Positions 39,753 through 49,522 of a stretch of 64,000 nt of DNA are shown piece after piece. The number at the start of each line of letters is the position of its first letter. Within the stretch, counting starts at the first letter, position 1. The notes below the pieces were generated by a model. The model was not told the DNA's origin, ran no database searches, and saw only the letters and a list, made by a program, of their open reading frames with translations. Both the position numbers and the translations under genes were made by a program. Source of the DNA: AP-15 sp963736715 (GTDB lineage Bacteria > Pseudomonadota > Alphaproteobacteria > ATCC43930 > CGMCC-115725); NCBI GenBank assembly GCA_963736715.1, contig CAVTQA010000027.1:248001-312000 (forward strand), in the 5' to 3' direction.

Positions 39753-41004
39753 ATGAGCGTGCCCGAAAAATCGTTCGAGCCGGGAGCGGTCTGCCCGCTC
39801 GACGGGGTGCGGGTGATCGACATGTCGCGCCTGGTCTCCGGCAACATGGTGAGCCTGCAGCTCGCCGATTTCGGCGCGGAGGTGTTGAAGATCGAGGATC
39901 CGAAGCGCGGCGACCCGCTGCGCGCCTGGCAGACCGACGGGGTCAGCGTGCACTGGAAGGTCTATTCGCGCAACAAGAAGAGCTTGGCGATGAGCCTGCG
40001 CGAGTCGCGCGGGCGCGAGCTGTTCCTCGAACTCTTGGCCACCGCCCAGGTGCTGATCGAGAATTTCCGTCCGGGGACGCTCGAGGCGATGGGGTTCGGG
40101 CCGGAGGTTCTGCACCGGCACAACCCGCGTCTCATCATTCTGCGGGTTTCCGGCTGGGGTCAGAGCGGTCCCTACCGCGACCGGCCCGGCTTCGGCACCT
40201 TGGTCGAGAGCATGTCCGGCTACGCGTCGCGCACCGGATTTCCGGACCGCGAGCCGGCCTTGCCGCCGACGGCGCTCGCCGACATGGTCGCCGGGCTCTA
40301 TGGCGCCTTTGCGGTGATGGTGGCGCTGCGCCAGGTCGAGGCGCAAGGGCGGTATCGGCCAGGTCATCGACCTGCCGTTGCTCGACCCGCTGTTCTCGTT
40401 CATCGCGACCGAAGCGGCGATCTACCGGTTGACCGGAACGGTGCGCGAGCGCACCGGCAGCCGCTCCGAGACGACCTCGCCGCGCAACGTGTTCCGCACC
40501 AAGGACGGCCGCTACATCGGCATCTCGGCCTCGATCCAGGCGATGGCCGAGCGGCTCTTCCGCGCGATCGGCCGCGAGGACATGATCACCGATCCGCGCT
40601 TCCGCACCAACAGCGACCGGGTCAGGAACGCCGAAGCCTGCGAGGCGCCGATCGTCGCCTTCATCGGCGCGCGCAGCTTGGCTGAGAACATGGAGGTGTT
40701 CGAGCGCGCCGAGGTCACCGCCGCGCCGGTCTACGACATCGACCAGTTCATGGCCGACCCGCATGTGACCGCCCGCGAGATTCTCGTCGACCTGCCGGAC
40801 GCCGAGATCGGGCGATTGCCGATGCACAACGTCATCCCGCGCCTGTCTGCGACACCAGGCCGGCTGCGCCGCCCGGCACCGGCACTCGGCGAGCACACCG
40901 CCGAGATCCTGGGTTCGCTCGGCCTCGACCGCGCGGAGATCGAAGGCGCTCGCGCGCGAGGGAATCATCGGTCTCGCCGGAGGTAAATCATGACCGCCGC
41001 TGCC
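39753..41004 (+). pseudogene. CaiB/BaiF (family III) CoA-transferase, copy B, two frame breaks
   Basis: The complete gene would encode about 415 residues transferring CoA between acyl groups. The first frame reads to about 40346 and includes the DFGAEVLKIEDP segment and LIENFRPGTLEAMGFGPEVL. At a GGG run (40347-40349) one extra base shifts the frame; it resumes as IGQVIDLPLLDPLFSFIATEAA. A second extra G at 40945-40946 shifts it again. With both removed the protein ends LAREGIIGLAGGKS, and its TGA overlaps the next ATG by four bases. That restored overlap supports the reconstruction. Both lesions are in G runs, so sequencing error is possible. Confidence 0.85.
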
Positions 41005-41538
41005 CTGCCGGTATGGCGCTCGCTGCTGTTCGTCCCGGTTACCGCGAAGCGCTTTGTCGACGGCGCGGCAAGGCGCGGGGCCGACGCGATCATCCTCGAC
41101 CTCGAAGACAGCGTCGCCGCCTCCGAGAAGGAGCGGGCGCGCGCCCCGGTGCCGGAGGCGGCCGAGATCGTCTCGCGCGGCGGCGCCGATGTCGTGGTCC
41201 GCATCAACCGGCCATTGCGGCTTGCGGTGCGCGATATCGAGGCGGCGGTCGGCCCTGGGGTGCTGGCTTTGGCTCTGCCCAAAGTGGACAGCCCTGAGCA
41301 TGTGCGGCTGCTCGCCGAGATCGTCGACGAGGTCGAAGCTGAGCACGGTATGGCGCTGGGCACGACCCGCCTCATCGCGATGGTCGAGACCGCCGCGGCC
41401 TTCTTCCGTATTGCCGAGATCGCCCGCGCTCATCCACGGCTCTGCGCCCTCAATCTCGGCGCCGAAGATTTCCGACGTGCCGGTCGTCGAGCGCGCTCGT
41501 CTGTTGCTCGAGCGCGAAACAACGATTGCCGCCCGTGA
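40990..41538 (+). pseudogene. HpcH/HpaI aldolase / citrate-lyase-beta-like protein, C-terminally truncated
   Basis: The first ~158 residues match the CitE/HpcH family of CoA-ester lyases: WRSLLFVPVTAKRFVDGAARRGADAIILDLEDSVA, VVRINRP, LALPKVDSPEHV and LIAMVETAAAFF up to LGAEDF. In intact ~290-residue members another ~130 residues complete the TIM barrel. Here the sequence becomes unrelated and Arg/Ala-rich and stops at residue 182, and no other frame continues the family. A deletion near 41470 is likely. It overlaps CoA-transferase copy B by four bases, so the pair was once an acyl-CoA operon. Confidence 0.8.
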
Positions 41539-41587
41539 AGCCAGGATGCGGCAGAGCTCTGTCGCAGTCTCCTGAACGGCACGGCTT

Positions 41588-41723
41588 ACCCTCACCCGCC
41601 TCGCCGCGCTCGGCACCCTCTCCCGCGGTGCGGGCGAGGGGCTACCCGCTTTCGGCTCTAAGCTCCTCTCCCGCACGGCGGGAGAGGGGGGACCAAGCCC
41701 GCCAGGGCTTGGTGGGTGAGGGT
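41588..41723. repeat. Composite REP-like pair in inverted arrangement
   Basis: Two palindromic units (41616-41640 and 41664-41690, both of the CCCTCTCCCGC/GCGGGAGAGGG type) are bracketed by CCCTCACCCGCC on the left and GGTGGGTGAGGG on the right. The units are inverted relative to each other. The block lies between two convergent gene ends. The 54.1 kb block contains the same parts in the opposite order. Confidence 0.8.
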
Positions 41724-41735
41724 ATAGCGTAGTCC

Positions 41736-42617
41736 CTAGCTGAAATGTTGCAGCAGCCAGCGGAGCGTTTCGTCCGGCGCTTCCTCCGGGACGTAATGGC
41801 CGCAGTCGATGGGCCCGCCGGTGACTGCGGCAGCGTAATCCCGCCAGACAGCGAGCACATCGCCGTAGACCGTGCCGGTGTGGCTCTTTGCGCCCCACAG
41901 GACGAGGAGCGGACAGCCGACCTTGTGGCCGGCCTTGCGATCGGCTTCGTCCATCTCAAAGTCGCAGGTCGGGCAGGCGCGGTAATCCTCGCAAGAGCCG
42001 CGGATCGTCTTCCAATTGAAGCAGCGGACATATTCGGCGAAAGCCTCGGGGTCGAAAAAGCCGAGCCCGATGCCGGGCTTCGACAGTTTCTTCTCCATGA
42101 ACCACTGCGCCGGCACACCGGCCATCATCCGCTCGGGCATGTCGTAGGGCTGGGCCATGAACAGCCAATGCCAGGACTTCAATGCCCAGTTTTTCGAGGC
42201 GTTGGTCCAAATGTGGTAACTCGGCAGGATGTCGATGACCGCCGCCCGCCCGACGCGCTCGGGGTGGTCGAGGCACATGCGGTGCACGGTGCGGGCGCCG
42301 CGGTCGTGGCCGGCGGCGAAGAACTCGCGGTACCCGAGCTTCTCCATGATTTCGACCTGGTCCTGCGCCATCGCGCGGAACGAATAATTGATGTGGTTCT
42401 CCCCGCCTTCCTCGGGCCCGACGCTGTCGCCATAGCCGCGCAGATCGGCGGCGACGACATGGAACCGCTCGGCGAGGCGGCCGGCCACCTTATGCCAGGA
42501 GACATGGGTCAGCGGGTTGCCGTGCAGCAGTAACAATGGAGGGCCGTCGCCGCCGTGCCGCAAATGGATTCGCGCCCCGCTCGTCGCGATCTCCGTCCGG
42601 GTGAACCCCTCGAACAC
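41736..42617 (-). CDS. Haloacetate (fluoroacetate) dehalogenase-like alpha/beta hydrolase
   Basis: A 293-residue hydrolase whose nucleophile elbow is GHDRGAR (D105, R106, R109), as in fluoroacetate dehalogenases. Asp attacks the carbon and two Arg hold the carboxylate. The family's other pocket residues also appear in place: DILP (D129), the His-Trp pair in SWHWLFMAQP (H150, W151), Tyr in CEDYRA (Y212) and the catalytic His in CGHYVPEEAPD (H274). These enzymes hydrolyse haloacetates to glycolate. An epoxide hydrolase or another dehalogenase is the main alternative. It is divergent from the radical SAM gene. Confidence 0.83.
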   Translation of the reverse strand: MFEGFTRTEIATSGARIHLRHGGDGPPLLLLHGNPLTHVSWHKVAGRLAERFHVVAADLRGYGDSVGPEEGGENHINYSFRAMAQDQVEIMEKLGYREFFAAGHDRGARTVHRMCLDHPERVGRAAVIDILPSYHIWTNASKNWALKSWHWLFMAQPYDMPERMMAGVPAQWFMEKKLSKPGIGLGFFDPEAFAEYVRCFNWKTIRGSCEDYRACPTCDFEMDEADRKAGHKVGCPLLVLWGAKSHTGTVYGDVLAVWRDYAAAVTGGPIDCGHYVPEEAPDETLRWLLQHFS

Positions 42618-42717
42618 TCGCTACCTCCTCCACTCCTGTGCCGCAAGCAACTTGTCCTTTCTTCGCAAGCATTCGGCAAGGTAAACTCGCGGGGATACCG
42701 CGGGGAAAGGTCGCGTT

Positions 42718-44413
42718 TTGGGGGACCGCCGGTTCGTCGTCGAGCTAGTGAAGCCGTCGCATTACGACGACGACGGCTATGTGATCCAGTGGTGGAAATC
42801 CTGGATACCATCGAATTCGCTCGCCTGTCTTTACGGCATCGCGAGGGATCTGGCCGAACGGCGCGCGCTCGGGCCCGATGTCGCGATCGAGATCCGTGCC
42901 TATGACGAGTGCCACACCGTCCTCCCCCTGCGGCGCATCATCGGGAGGATCAAGGGCGCGGATGCCGGGCTCGTGTGTTTGGTCGGCGTGCAATCGAACC
43001 AATTCCCGCGTGCGATGGATCTGGCGGCGCGGTTTCGCGAAGCCGGCATCCAGGTGGCTGTCGGCGGGTTTCACGTGTCGGGCTGCCTGGCGATGCTGCC
43101 GGAGTTGCCGCCGGACCTCGAAGAGGCGCGCCGGCTCGGGGTGGGTCTCTTTGCCGGCGAGGCGGAAGGGCGCCTCGCCCGGGTCTTTGCCGATGCGTTA
43201 GCCGACCGGCTGCAGCCGATCTACAACCACATGGACGATCTGCCCGGGCTGCAGCAGCAGGTAACCCCGTTTCTGCCGCTCGATATCGTGCGCCGCTATG
43301 GCGAGACGATCGGCGCGTTCGATGCCGGGCGCGGCTGCCCGTTCCAGTGCAGCTTTTGCACGATCATCAATGTGCAAGGCCGCAAATCGCGCTGGCGCGA
43401 CGCCGACGATGTCGAGCGTCTGGTGCGCGCCAACCTCGCGCAGGGCGTCTTCCGCTTTTTCATCACCGACGACAATTTTGCGCGCAACCGCAATTGGGAG
43501 GCAATCTTCGATCGCCTGATCGAGATGCGCGAGCGCGAAGGGCTCGGCCTGCAGTTCATCATCCAGGTCGACACGCTCTGCCACCGCATCCCGAATTTTG
43601 TCGAGAAGGCGGCGCGCGCCGGCTGCAAGCGGGTCTTTATCGGGCTCGAAAACATCAACCCCGACAATCTGCTGCAGGCCAAGAAAAAGCAGAACCGGGT
43701 GCATGAATACCGCCAGATGTTTCTCGCCTGGCGCGCCCAGCGGGTCATCACTTACGCCGGCTATATCCTCGGCTTTCCGGGCGACACGCCGGAGCGGATC
43801 GCGCGCGACATCCGCACGGTGCAGCGGGAATTGCCGGTCGACCTGCTCGAATTTTTTATTCTGACGCCACTGCCCGGCTCGGCCGACCACCAGCAGCTTC
43901 ATACAGAATGGGGTGTGGATGGACCCCGACATGAACAAATACGACCTCGAGCACGTCACGACCGGCCACCCGGTGATGACCGCGGCCGAATGGCAGAAGG
44001 TCTATCGCGACGCTTGGGACCTCTACTACTCGGCCGAGCATATCGAGACGATCTTCCGCCGCGCCAAGGCATCCGGCATCAAGCCGGTGCGTCTGTTGAA
44101 CCATATCCTACAATTTTACTTCACCTTCATTCAGGAAAACGTGCACCCGCTGCAAGGCGGCTATTTCCGCCGCAAATTGCGGCGAGAGCGCCGGGCCGGC
44201 CTGCCGCGCGAGAACCCACTCGTCTTCTACCCGCGCCGGGTCCGGGAAGTCCTCGAAACTCACATAAAGCTCGCCGCCTTCTACCTCTACCTGCACCGCA
44301 TCCGCCGCCGCGTCGAGCGCGACGACCGTGCTTACACCGACGCGGCGTTGACCCCGCTCGCCGAGCCCACCCCTCCTTACCGCAAAACCGCGACCCTTAT
44401 CGGCGCCGCCTAA
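42718..44413 (+). pseudogene. B12-binding-domain radical SAM protein, copy 1 (one frameshift)
   Basis: The N-terminal ~190 residues look like a cobalamin-binding domain (VCLVGVQSNQFPRAMDLAARFREAG, VAVGGFHVSGC). The radical SAM cluster motif CPFQCSFC is at residues 207-214, followed by FFITDDNFARN, RVFIGLENINPDNL and YAGYILGFPGDTPERI. Near 43904 an extra C, compared with copy 2 (CATACAG against CATAAG), shifts the frame; the rest (VWMDPDMNKYDLEHV to the end at 44413) is intact in the next frame. The open frame starts with TTG after a GGGGAAAGG ribosome site. Such enzymes do radical methylations or rearrangements. The substrate is unknown. Confidence 0.85.
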
Positions 44414-44525
44414 TTCTGTTGCTCTTTCGAGCGTGCGACGAAATTAGTTGTTGACAGCGGGAGAAAACCCGCGGGTGACAAACTGATTTAAGCGTGTTAA
44501 ACTTAAAACCTTTAGGGAGGTCGGG

Positions 44526-46102
44526 ATGGACGATGTCCATCTGAAACGCAGACTGACAGCCGTCTTGCTGGCGGATGTCGTGTGACCCGCGGCGTGCGCG
44601 ACCAGCTCTTGGGCTATCCCAATCTGAGCTTTGAAGACAAGGGCGAATGTCGGGTCAAGAACATCGAACGGCCCGTTCGCGTTTATCGCGTCGAATATGA
44701 TCTCGAAGCCCGGTCGAAATCGGCGGCGCGCGGCCTGGTCGCAGTAGCTCGACGCTGGTCGGATGCGGGCTTCCCGCGCAACGCGCGGGCAACCTCGCTG
44801 ATCGGCGCGGCTCTCCTTGCCGTCTTGGCCATCCTCACCACAGCGTTTTCGCCCGGCTGGTTCAAAAGCCCGCCGCTGCCGCCGCGCGCATCGATCGTCG
44901 TCATGCCGTTCAACAATTTCAGCGGCGATACCGAGCAGGGCTACGTCGCCGATGCGATAACGGATGACGTAACGACGGATTTGGCTCGCCTGGAGGGGAT
45001 TTTTGTGATCGCACGGGGCACCGCTTTCACGTTTAAGGGGCGATCGGTCGACGCGCGCGAGATCGGCAGAGAATGCGGTGTTCGCTACCTTTTGGAGGGC
45101 AGCATCATTCGAGCCGGGTCCAAGGTCCAGATAAATGTGCAATTGATCGATACCCAGTCAGGCGGCCATCTCTGGGCCGACCGCTTTGAAAGCGACATAA
45201 CCGATTTGTTCGCGCTTCAGGCAGCGGTGACTGGGCGGATTGCGGCCTCGCTCGACATTCAGCTGGCCAAGGCAGAAGGCGAGCGCGCCATGGAGCGGAC
45301 CGCCGCAAATCCCGACGCCGTCGACCTCAGATTGCGGGCCATGGCCCTTTATATCAGCGGGGTCACTCCCGAGCATTTGCTCGCCGCCCGCGGGCTGCTC
45401 GAACAATCGGTGCACCTCGACCCCAACTCAGCGGAGTCTTGGTCCTGGCTCGCTGAAATGGTCGTCACGCAGTATTTGCATCGATGGAACAACGTTGGGA
45501 GAGAAGACCTAAAAAAAGCCGATGACGCAGTAGCCAAGGCGATCGCGATAGATCCCAATATTGCCCAAGCTTATTACGACGAGGGCCTGATCCGGCGCGC
45601 AAATGGGGAGCATAACGCGGCGCTAGAGGCGTTAAGCCGCGCGGTGGAACTCAATCCCAACCTTCCGCGCGCTCTAGCCGAAAAAGCCGACGCACTGACC
45701 CTTCTCGGACGACCAGCAGAGGCGCCGCGGTTGGTGGAGAAGGCGATAAAGCTCAGCCCTCGCGACCCGGCGCTGGGTGGTTTTTTTTGGATTATCGGGA
45801 AAGCCTACTTTGTCGCCGGAGACTACCATGATGCGATTCCGTGGCTGCGGAAGTCGGTCGCGCTGCGCCCGAACGATTGGTACAACCGACTTTACCTCGT
45901 GAGCGCATACGCCATTGACCATCAAGAGGATGAGGCGAAAAAGGTTTTGCAGGAGTTCAATAATAATCGTCAATTTTCCGTCTACACGCTCGAGCGTGTA
46001 GCGTCAGAGTTCAAGGCAATTCCGAACGACAACACCGCGATTATTGCAGCCCGTCAAAAACTTCAGGAAGGCTTGCAACTCGCGGGTATGCCGGCTCGAT
46101 AA
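44526..46102 (+). CDS. Class III cyclase-TPR protein lacking its catalytic domain
   Basis: ATG at 44526 opens the usual cyclase beginning (HLKRRLTAVLLADVV), but a TGA follows after 19 codons. Directly afterwards, from 44582 in another frame, the sequence resumes at the end of a cyclase domain (VTRGVRDQLLGY, VKNIERPVRVYRV). It continues with a membrane helix (SLIGAALLAVLAILTTAF), a TolB-like domain (SIVVMPFNNFSGDTEQGYVADAITDDV, ALAAS-type) and a TPR region to 46102. The roughly 150-residue catalytic core is missing. The 506-residue remainder could still be translated from a GTG at 44582 as a membrane-anchored TPR protein without cyclase activity. Confidence 0.82.
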
Positions 46103-46129
46103 CGTGCAGCAACTTGGGGAGATGAACAG

Positions 46130-46937
46130 ATGGCTCAGCAGACAGCAAACCCGGCCGACACCGCCGATGCGGTTGCGAATGCCGTCGTGACCCCGGAGGC
46201 CAGCCTCTTTATCCGCGAAATCCTCGAAAAAGCACTGACAAACCCGGTAGGGGTAGCGCCTCGCTGGGCGGCTGACGCCTGGGCATTGTTGGCCAACGTA
46301 TTGCTGAACGACTATCTGAACTGGTGGAACGACGCGGGGTTAGAGGAACTCAGAAAAGCCGACGATGCCGCGCAGAATGCGCGAGCACTCAAGCCAGACG
46401 TTCCGTTTGCGCACCACGCAGTAGGCTTGGTTTACCGTGCAAGAAGACACCACAACGCAGCGCGGAAGGCCTTCAGGACGGCGAAGCGGTTAGAACTCGG
46501 GATTCGCCCGTGGCCACGCTCAGTTTGGCAATCAAAAAGCCTTTCTGAATCAATTGGACGAAGTGCAGGACCCCTTGGATAAAGCCATACAGCTCAACCC
46601 GCACCATCCGGCCCGTGGTTATTTTTATTGGGGCAAGGGTCGGGGCTACTTCCAACAGGCGGTTGGGTCCAACGCACCGGCGGATTGGGCTAACGCAGTT
46701 AAGTGGCTGCAAGAATCGGTCGATGCACTACCGACGGTTTGGTACAACCGCTGTTATCTGGCAGCCGCGCAAGATAGCGCCGGAAATAAAGCTGTGGCCC
46801 AACAGACTATACAGGACTTCATTAAAGATCCACGATTTGACCAGGCCACGTTCACGCGGATAAAGCAATTGAAGCCGGATCCGAAAGACCCGGTGCGTAG
46901 AAGAGTTCTTGATTTTGTTCAACCACTTTTGCCATAG
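46130..46937 (+). pseudogene. TPR-repeat protein, paralogue 2 (frameshifted)
   Basis: The first frame (to about 46498) gives DAWALLANVLLNDYLNWWNDAGLEELRKADDA, closely resembling the TPR part of the preceding cyclase-type protein. A GGG run at 46499-46501 has one base too many; with one G removed the frame continues LGFARGHAQFGNQKAFLNQLDEVQDPLDKAIQLN and on to 46937. The restored protein is about 268 residues with no cyclase or membrane segment. A GGGGAG ribosome site precedes the ATG, 27 bases after the upstream gene. It probably binds a protein or peptide partner. Confidence 0.75.
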
Positions 46938-47085
46938 GCACGCACTCCGGCCGTCGCTTCGAGGTGTTACAAATCTGGTTTGGGGTTCTCGGGTCCAGCT
47001 CTAAGCATATCGCTGAAGAGCCGGGCAGCGGCCGTGCCGTCGCTGATGCCGTGCCCGCGCGCGTCGAGACCGAGGAGATCCGAAC

Positions 47086-48369
47086 ATGATCAGCGCGCCG
47101 ATGCTGCGGGCGCCGGCGGAAGCGGACGATTGCTACGCCTTCCTGGAGTGGCAGAGCAACGAGGTGACGCGGTCGTTGGTCGGCTTCACCGGGCTGATCA
47201 CACCTGTTCCCGATAAGCTGTCGTCGGCTGAATGGGAAAGCCTCGCAGCCCGCTACGCGACGATCAAGGAATGGCAGTCGATGACCCTCGAGCTCTTTAC
47301 CTCGAGCCTGAAGGGACTGGTGACGCCGGCCATCGCCGAGCTGTTTCTGCGGGAAATACCTCCCTATCTGGCTTCTTATCATCGCGATATCATCTCATCG
47401 GCCCCCATCAACACACCCGTCTTCTTTCGCACCGACGAAGCGATGCTCGGCAAGATCGTCGAGGTCCAGTCCCCCGGTTCGCTGTGGGGAACATATGAGC
47501 AGCTGCAAGACTATTATCGGGCGCACGGTTTTCCGCTGGGCGCGGATTTATCCGAGAAGTGGGCCAGAGCATTGGCCGCGGAGATAGGCAAACCGCCGGT
47601 TGTCCATCATTTCTTCAATCTTTTTTGGGCGAGCGAAAGCTACTTCGCGCAAAAGGCGAGACGATTTATCCGCTATTACGGATACGATAAGGGGGTCCGG
47701 CCCCTGGATTGCAATTTCGTGCGAGGCCATCATTACCTGATGCTGGTCGATGAAGCGCTGTTCACGCGTCGGCGCCAGGCGTGGTCGGCCGGCTCCTTGC
47801 ACTATGACGTGCCGCCCATCTCGATTTACCAACAGAAAATACAGATGTGCCTGCCATTCTGGCCAGTCACTCGCCAGTTCTACAGTGATGCCGTGCGCGC
47901 GCTTTTTCCGTACACTTGTCTGGTAACGTCGGAGGGCATGGTGCTCGAAGACGGTGAAGAAATGAGCATCGCTCAATTCTGTGCGCTGCCGCGCCGTCGC
48001 CGCGAGTACTACCTGAAATATGGCGGCCCCGACATGTCGCGGAATTGGGGTGCGATGGCCGTTTATAATTTGGCGAAGCTGTCCCAGCGCGCCTGCCTCG
48101 AACTACTGGAGCGTGTAACCGGCGAGCCGGGGCATTGGATCATGCAGCGCGCTTGCCCTCAGAGCTGTGAGGTCGATTACGTGCAACGCGATCTCAGCGT
48201 TGCGCGCTTGAAAGTGCACCCAAAATACAGCTGCTTTTACGGGCCAAACGGCTTGTTAGGCGTGCTGAACATGTATGAGACCTTTTACAAAGTCCATGGC
48301 AGCACCGAGACGATCATGACCGTGGCAACGCCTGTGGAGCGAGATTTGAGTGGTTGGACAAGGTCCTGA
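47086..48369 (+). CDS. Unrecognised 427-residue protein, possibly ATP-grasp-like
   Basis: I cannot assign a family with confidence. A strong GAGGAGA Shine-Dalgarno precedes the ATG. The middle (residues ~110-140) reads VFFRTDEAMLGKIVEVQSPGSLWG. The later part has YYLKYGGPDMSRNWGAMAVYNL, similar in character to the nucleotide-binding lysine and glycine-rich segments of circularly permuted ATP-grasp ligases such as glutathionylspermidine-synthase relatives. It ends CFYGPNGLLGVLNMYETFYKVHGS. There is no signal peptide or membrane helix. It lies between two TPR paralogues, which are themselves flanked by radical SAM copies. An amide- or peptide-ligase role is a hypothesis only. Confidence 0.6.
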   Translation: MISAPMLRAPAEADDCYAFLEWQSNEVTRSLVGFTGLITPVPDKLSSAEWESLAARYATIKEWQSMTLELFTSSLKGLVTPAIAELFLREIPPYLASYHRDIISSAPINTPVFFRTDEAMLGKIVEVQSPGSLWGTYEQLQDYYRAHGFPLGADLSEKWARALAAEIGKPPVVHHFFNLFWASESYFAQKARRFIRYYGYDKGVRPLDCNFVRGHHYLMLVDEALFTRRRQAWSAGSLHYDVPPISIYQQKIQMCLPFWPVTRQFYSDAVRALFPYTCLVTSEGMVLEDGEEMSIAQFCALPRRRREYYLKYGGPDMSRNWGAMAVYNLAKLSQRACLELLERVTGEPGHWIMQRACPQSCEVDYVQRDLSVARLKVHPKYSCFYGPNGLLGVLNMYETFYKVHGSTETIMTVATPVERDLSGWTRS

Positions 48370-48450
48370 GTAGCCAACGCTGGGCGGTATTGCCGGCTGT
48401 TACACGATTACGCCCGACATAGCGGCGCGATCACCAAGCGCCGCGCATCT

Positions 48451-49411
48451 ATGGAGGACAAGGTGAAAGGTACGCACCCGGAACGGGCCGCTCTCGGCAC
48501 TGCTGCCGTACCGGCTGTTTTGGCAACGTTGAAAAATGGTGTTGCGACAATGAGCGGTGCAAGGGACCGTTCAGACGCCGCATTTTCGATCGAAGAGATC
48601 ATGGCATGCGCGCGGGAGGTTTATGCCTCCGCTTGTACTCCCGCCAATACGATGCTGATTACCCAGGCCGTAGAACATGTTCTACGCGAACCTATCCACG
48701 CGAAGGATCCTGAGATTTGGGCATTCTATGCTAATGTACAGTGCTGCGATTATCTGAACCGATGGAACGGCGCCGATACGGCGGAATTGGCAGCGGCGGA
48801 GCGTGCCGTAGAGACCGCGCTGCGCCTAGATCCGAACCATCGACGGGCGGTCTACGTCAGCGCCTTTCTGCATCGCGCGCGGGGCAAGCACGCTGAAATC
48901 CTTGGCCGCATTTGAGCGAGTCATCGTGCTTAAACCCAAGGCCGCCGACCGAATGATTGCGGAAGCCTATGCCCAATCGGGTGCGCAATGGATGTATCTC
49001 GGTAAACCAGAAAGAACCCGCGAGTTGGTCGACAAGGCCATTGCAATTACTCCGCCCGACTCGCCGGCAATGGGAGTATTCTGTTGGATCGCCGGTCGCG
49101 TGCCGTTTATCCAGGGTGATTACACCGACGCGATCGATTGGCTGAAGCGCTCGATCGCGATACGCACCAATTTCTGGTACACGCGCGCGTGGTTGATCGC
49201 CGCTTATGCGCTAAATCATCAAACTGAGGCGGCGCGCCAGGCTTTGATCCAGTTCAAAGCGTTGTTTCCGCAGCTGAATTCGATCGCTGCGGTCGTAGAT
49301 GCTGAAGGCAGCATTCTGCATTGCCACACCTTGTTGATCGAAGCGCGGCAAAGGGTGCATGAGGGGTTGATGCTTGCGGGTCTGCCAACCGGAGAGACAT
49401 CTCAGCGCTGA
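48451..49411 (+). pseudogene. TPR-repeat protein, paralogue 3 (frameshifted)
   Basis: The first frame contains EIWAFYANVQCCDYLNRWNGADTAELAAAERAVETALRLDPNHRRAVYVSAFLHRARGKHAE, parallel to paralogues 1 and 2. An AAA run at 48896-48898 has one A too many; with it removed the protein continues SLAAFERVIVLKPKAADRMIAEAYAQSGAQWMYLGKPERT to the stop at 49411. The total is about 320 residues. The start may be ATG at 48451 or GTG at 48463, which follows a GGAGG. It has no signal peptide or membrane helix and probably works, if intact, as a cytoplasmic partner-binding protein. Confidence 0.75.
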
Positions 49412-49522
49412 AACGTTCGCTCATCTAACCTCCGGCCGAGGCACCTCGAAGCAAACCATCACCCACAGACCTCGTCCCGGCCCACGAGGTTCTCAACCTC
49501 TCGGGCTGCCGAGCGCCCCAAG

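Noticed and set aside
40135..41898. 587-residue minus-strand frame across the CoA-transferase and lyase genes
   Set aside because: It mirrors recognisable plus-strand genes and runs through the repeat block; no domain is visible.
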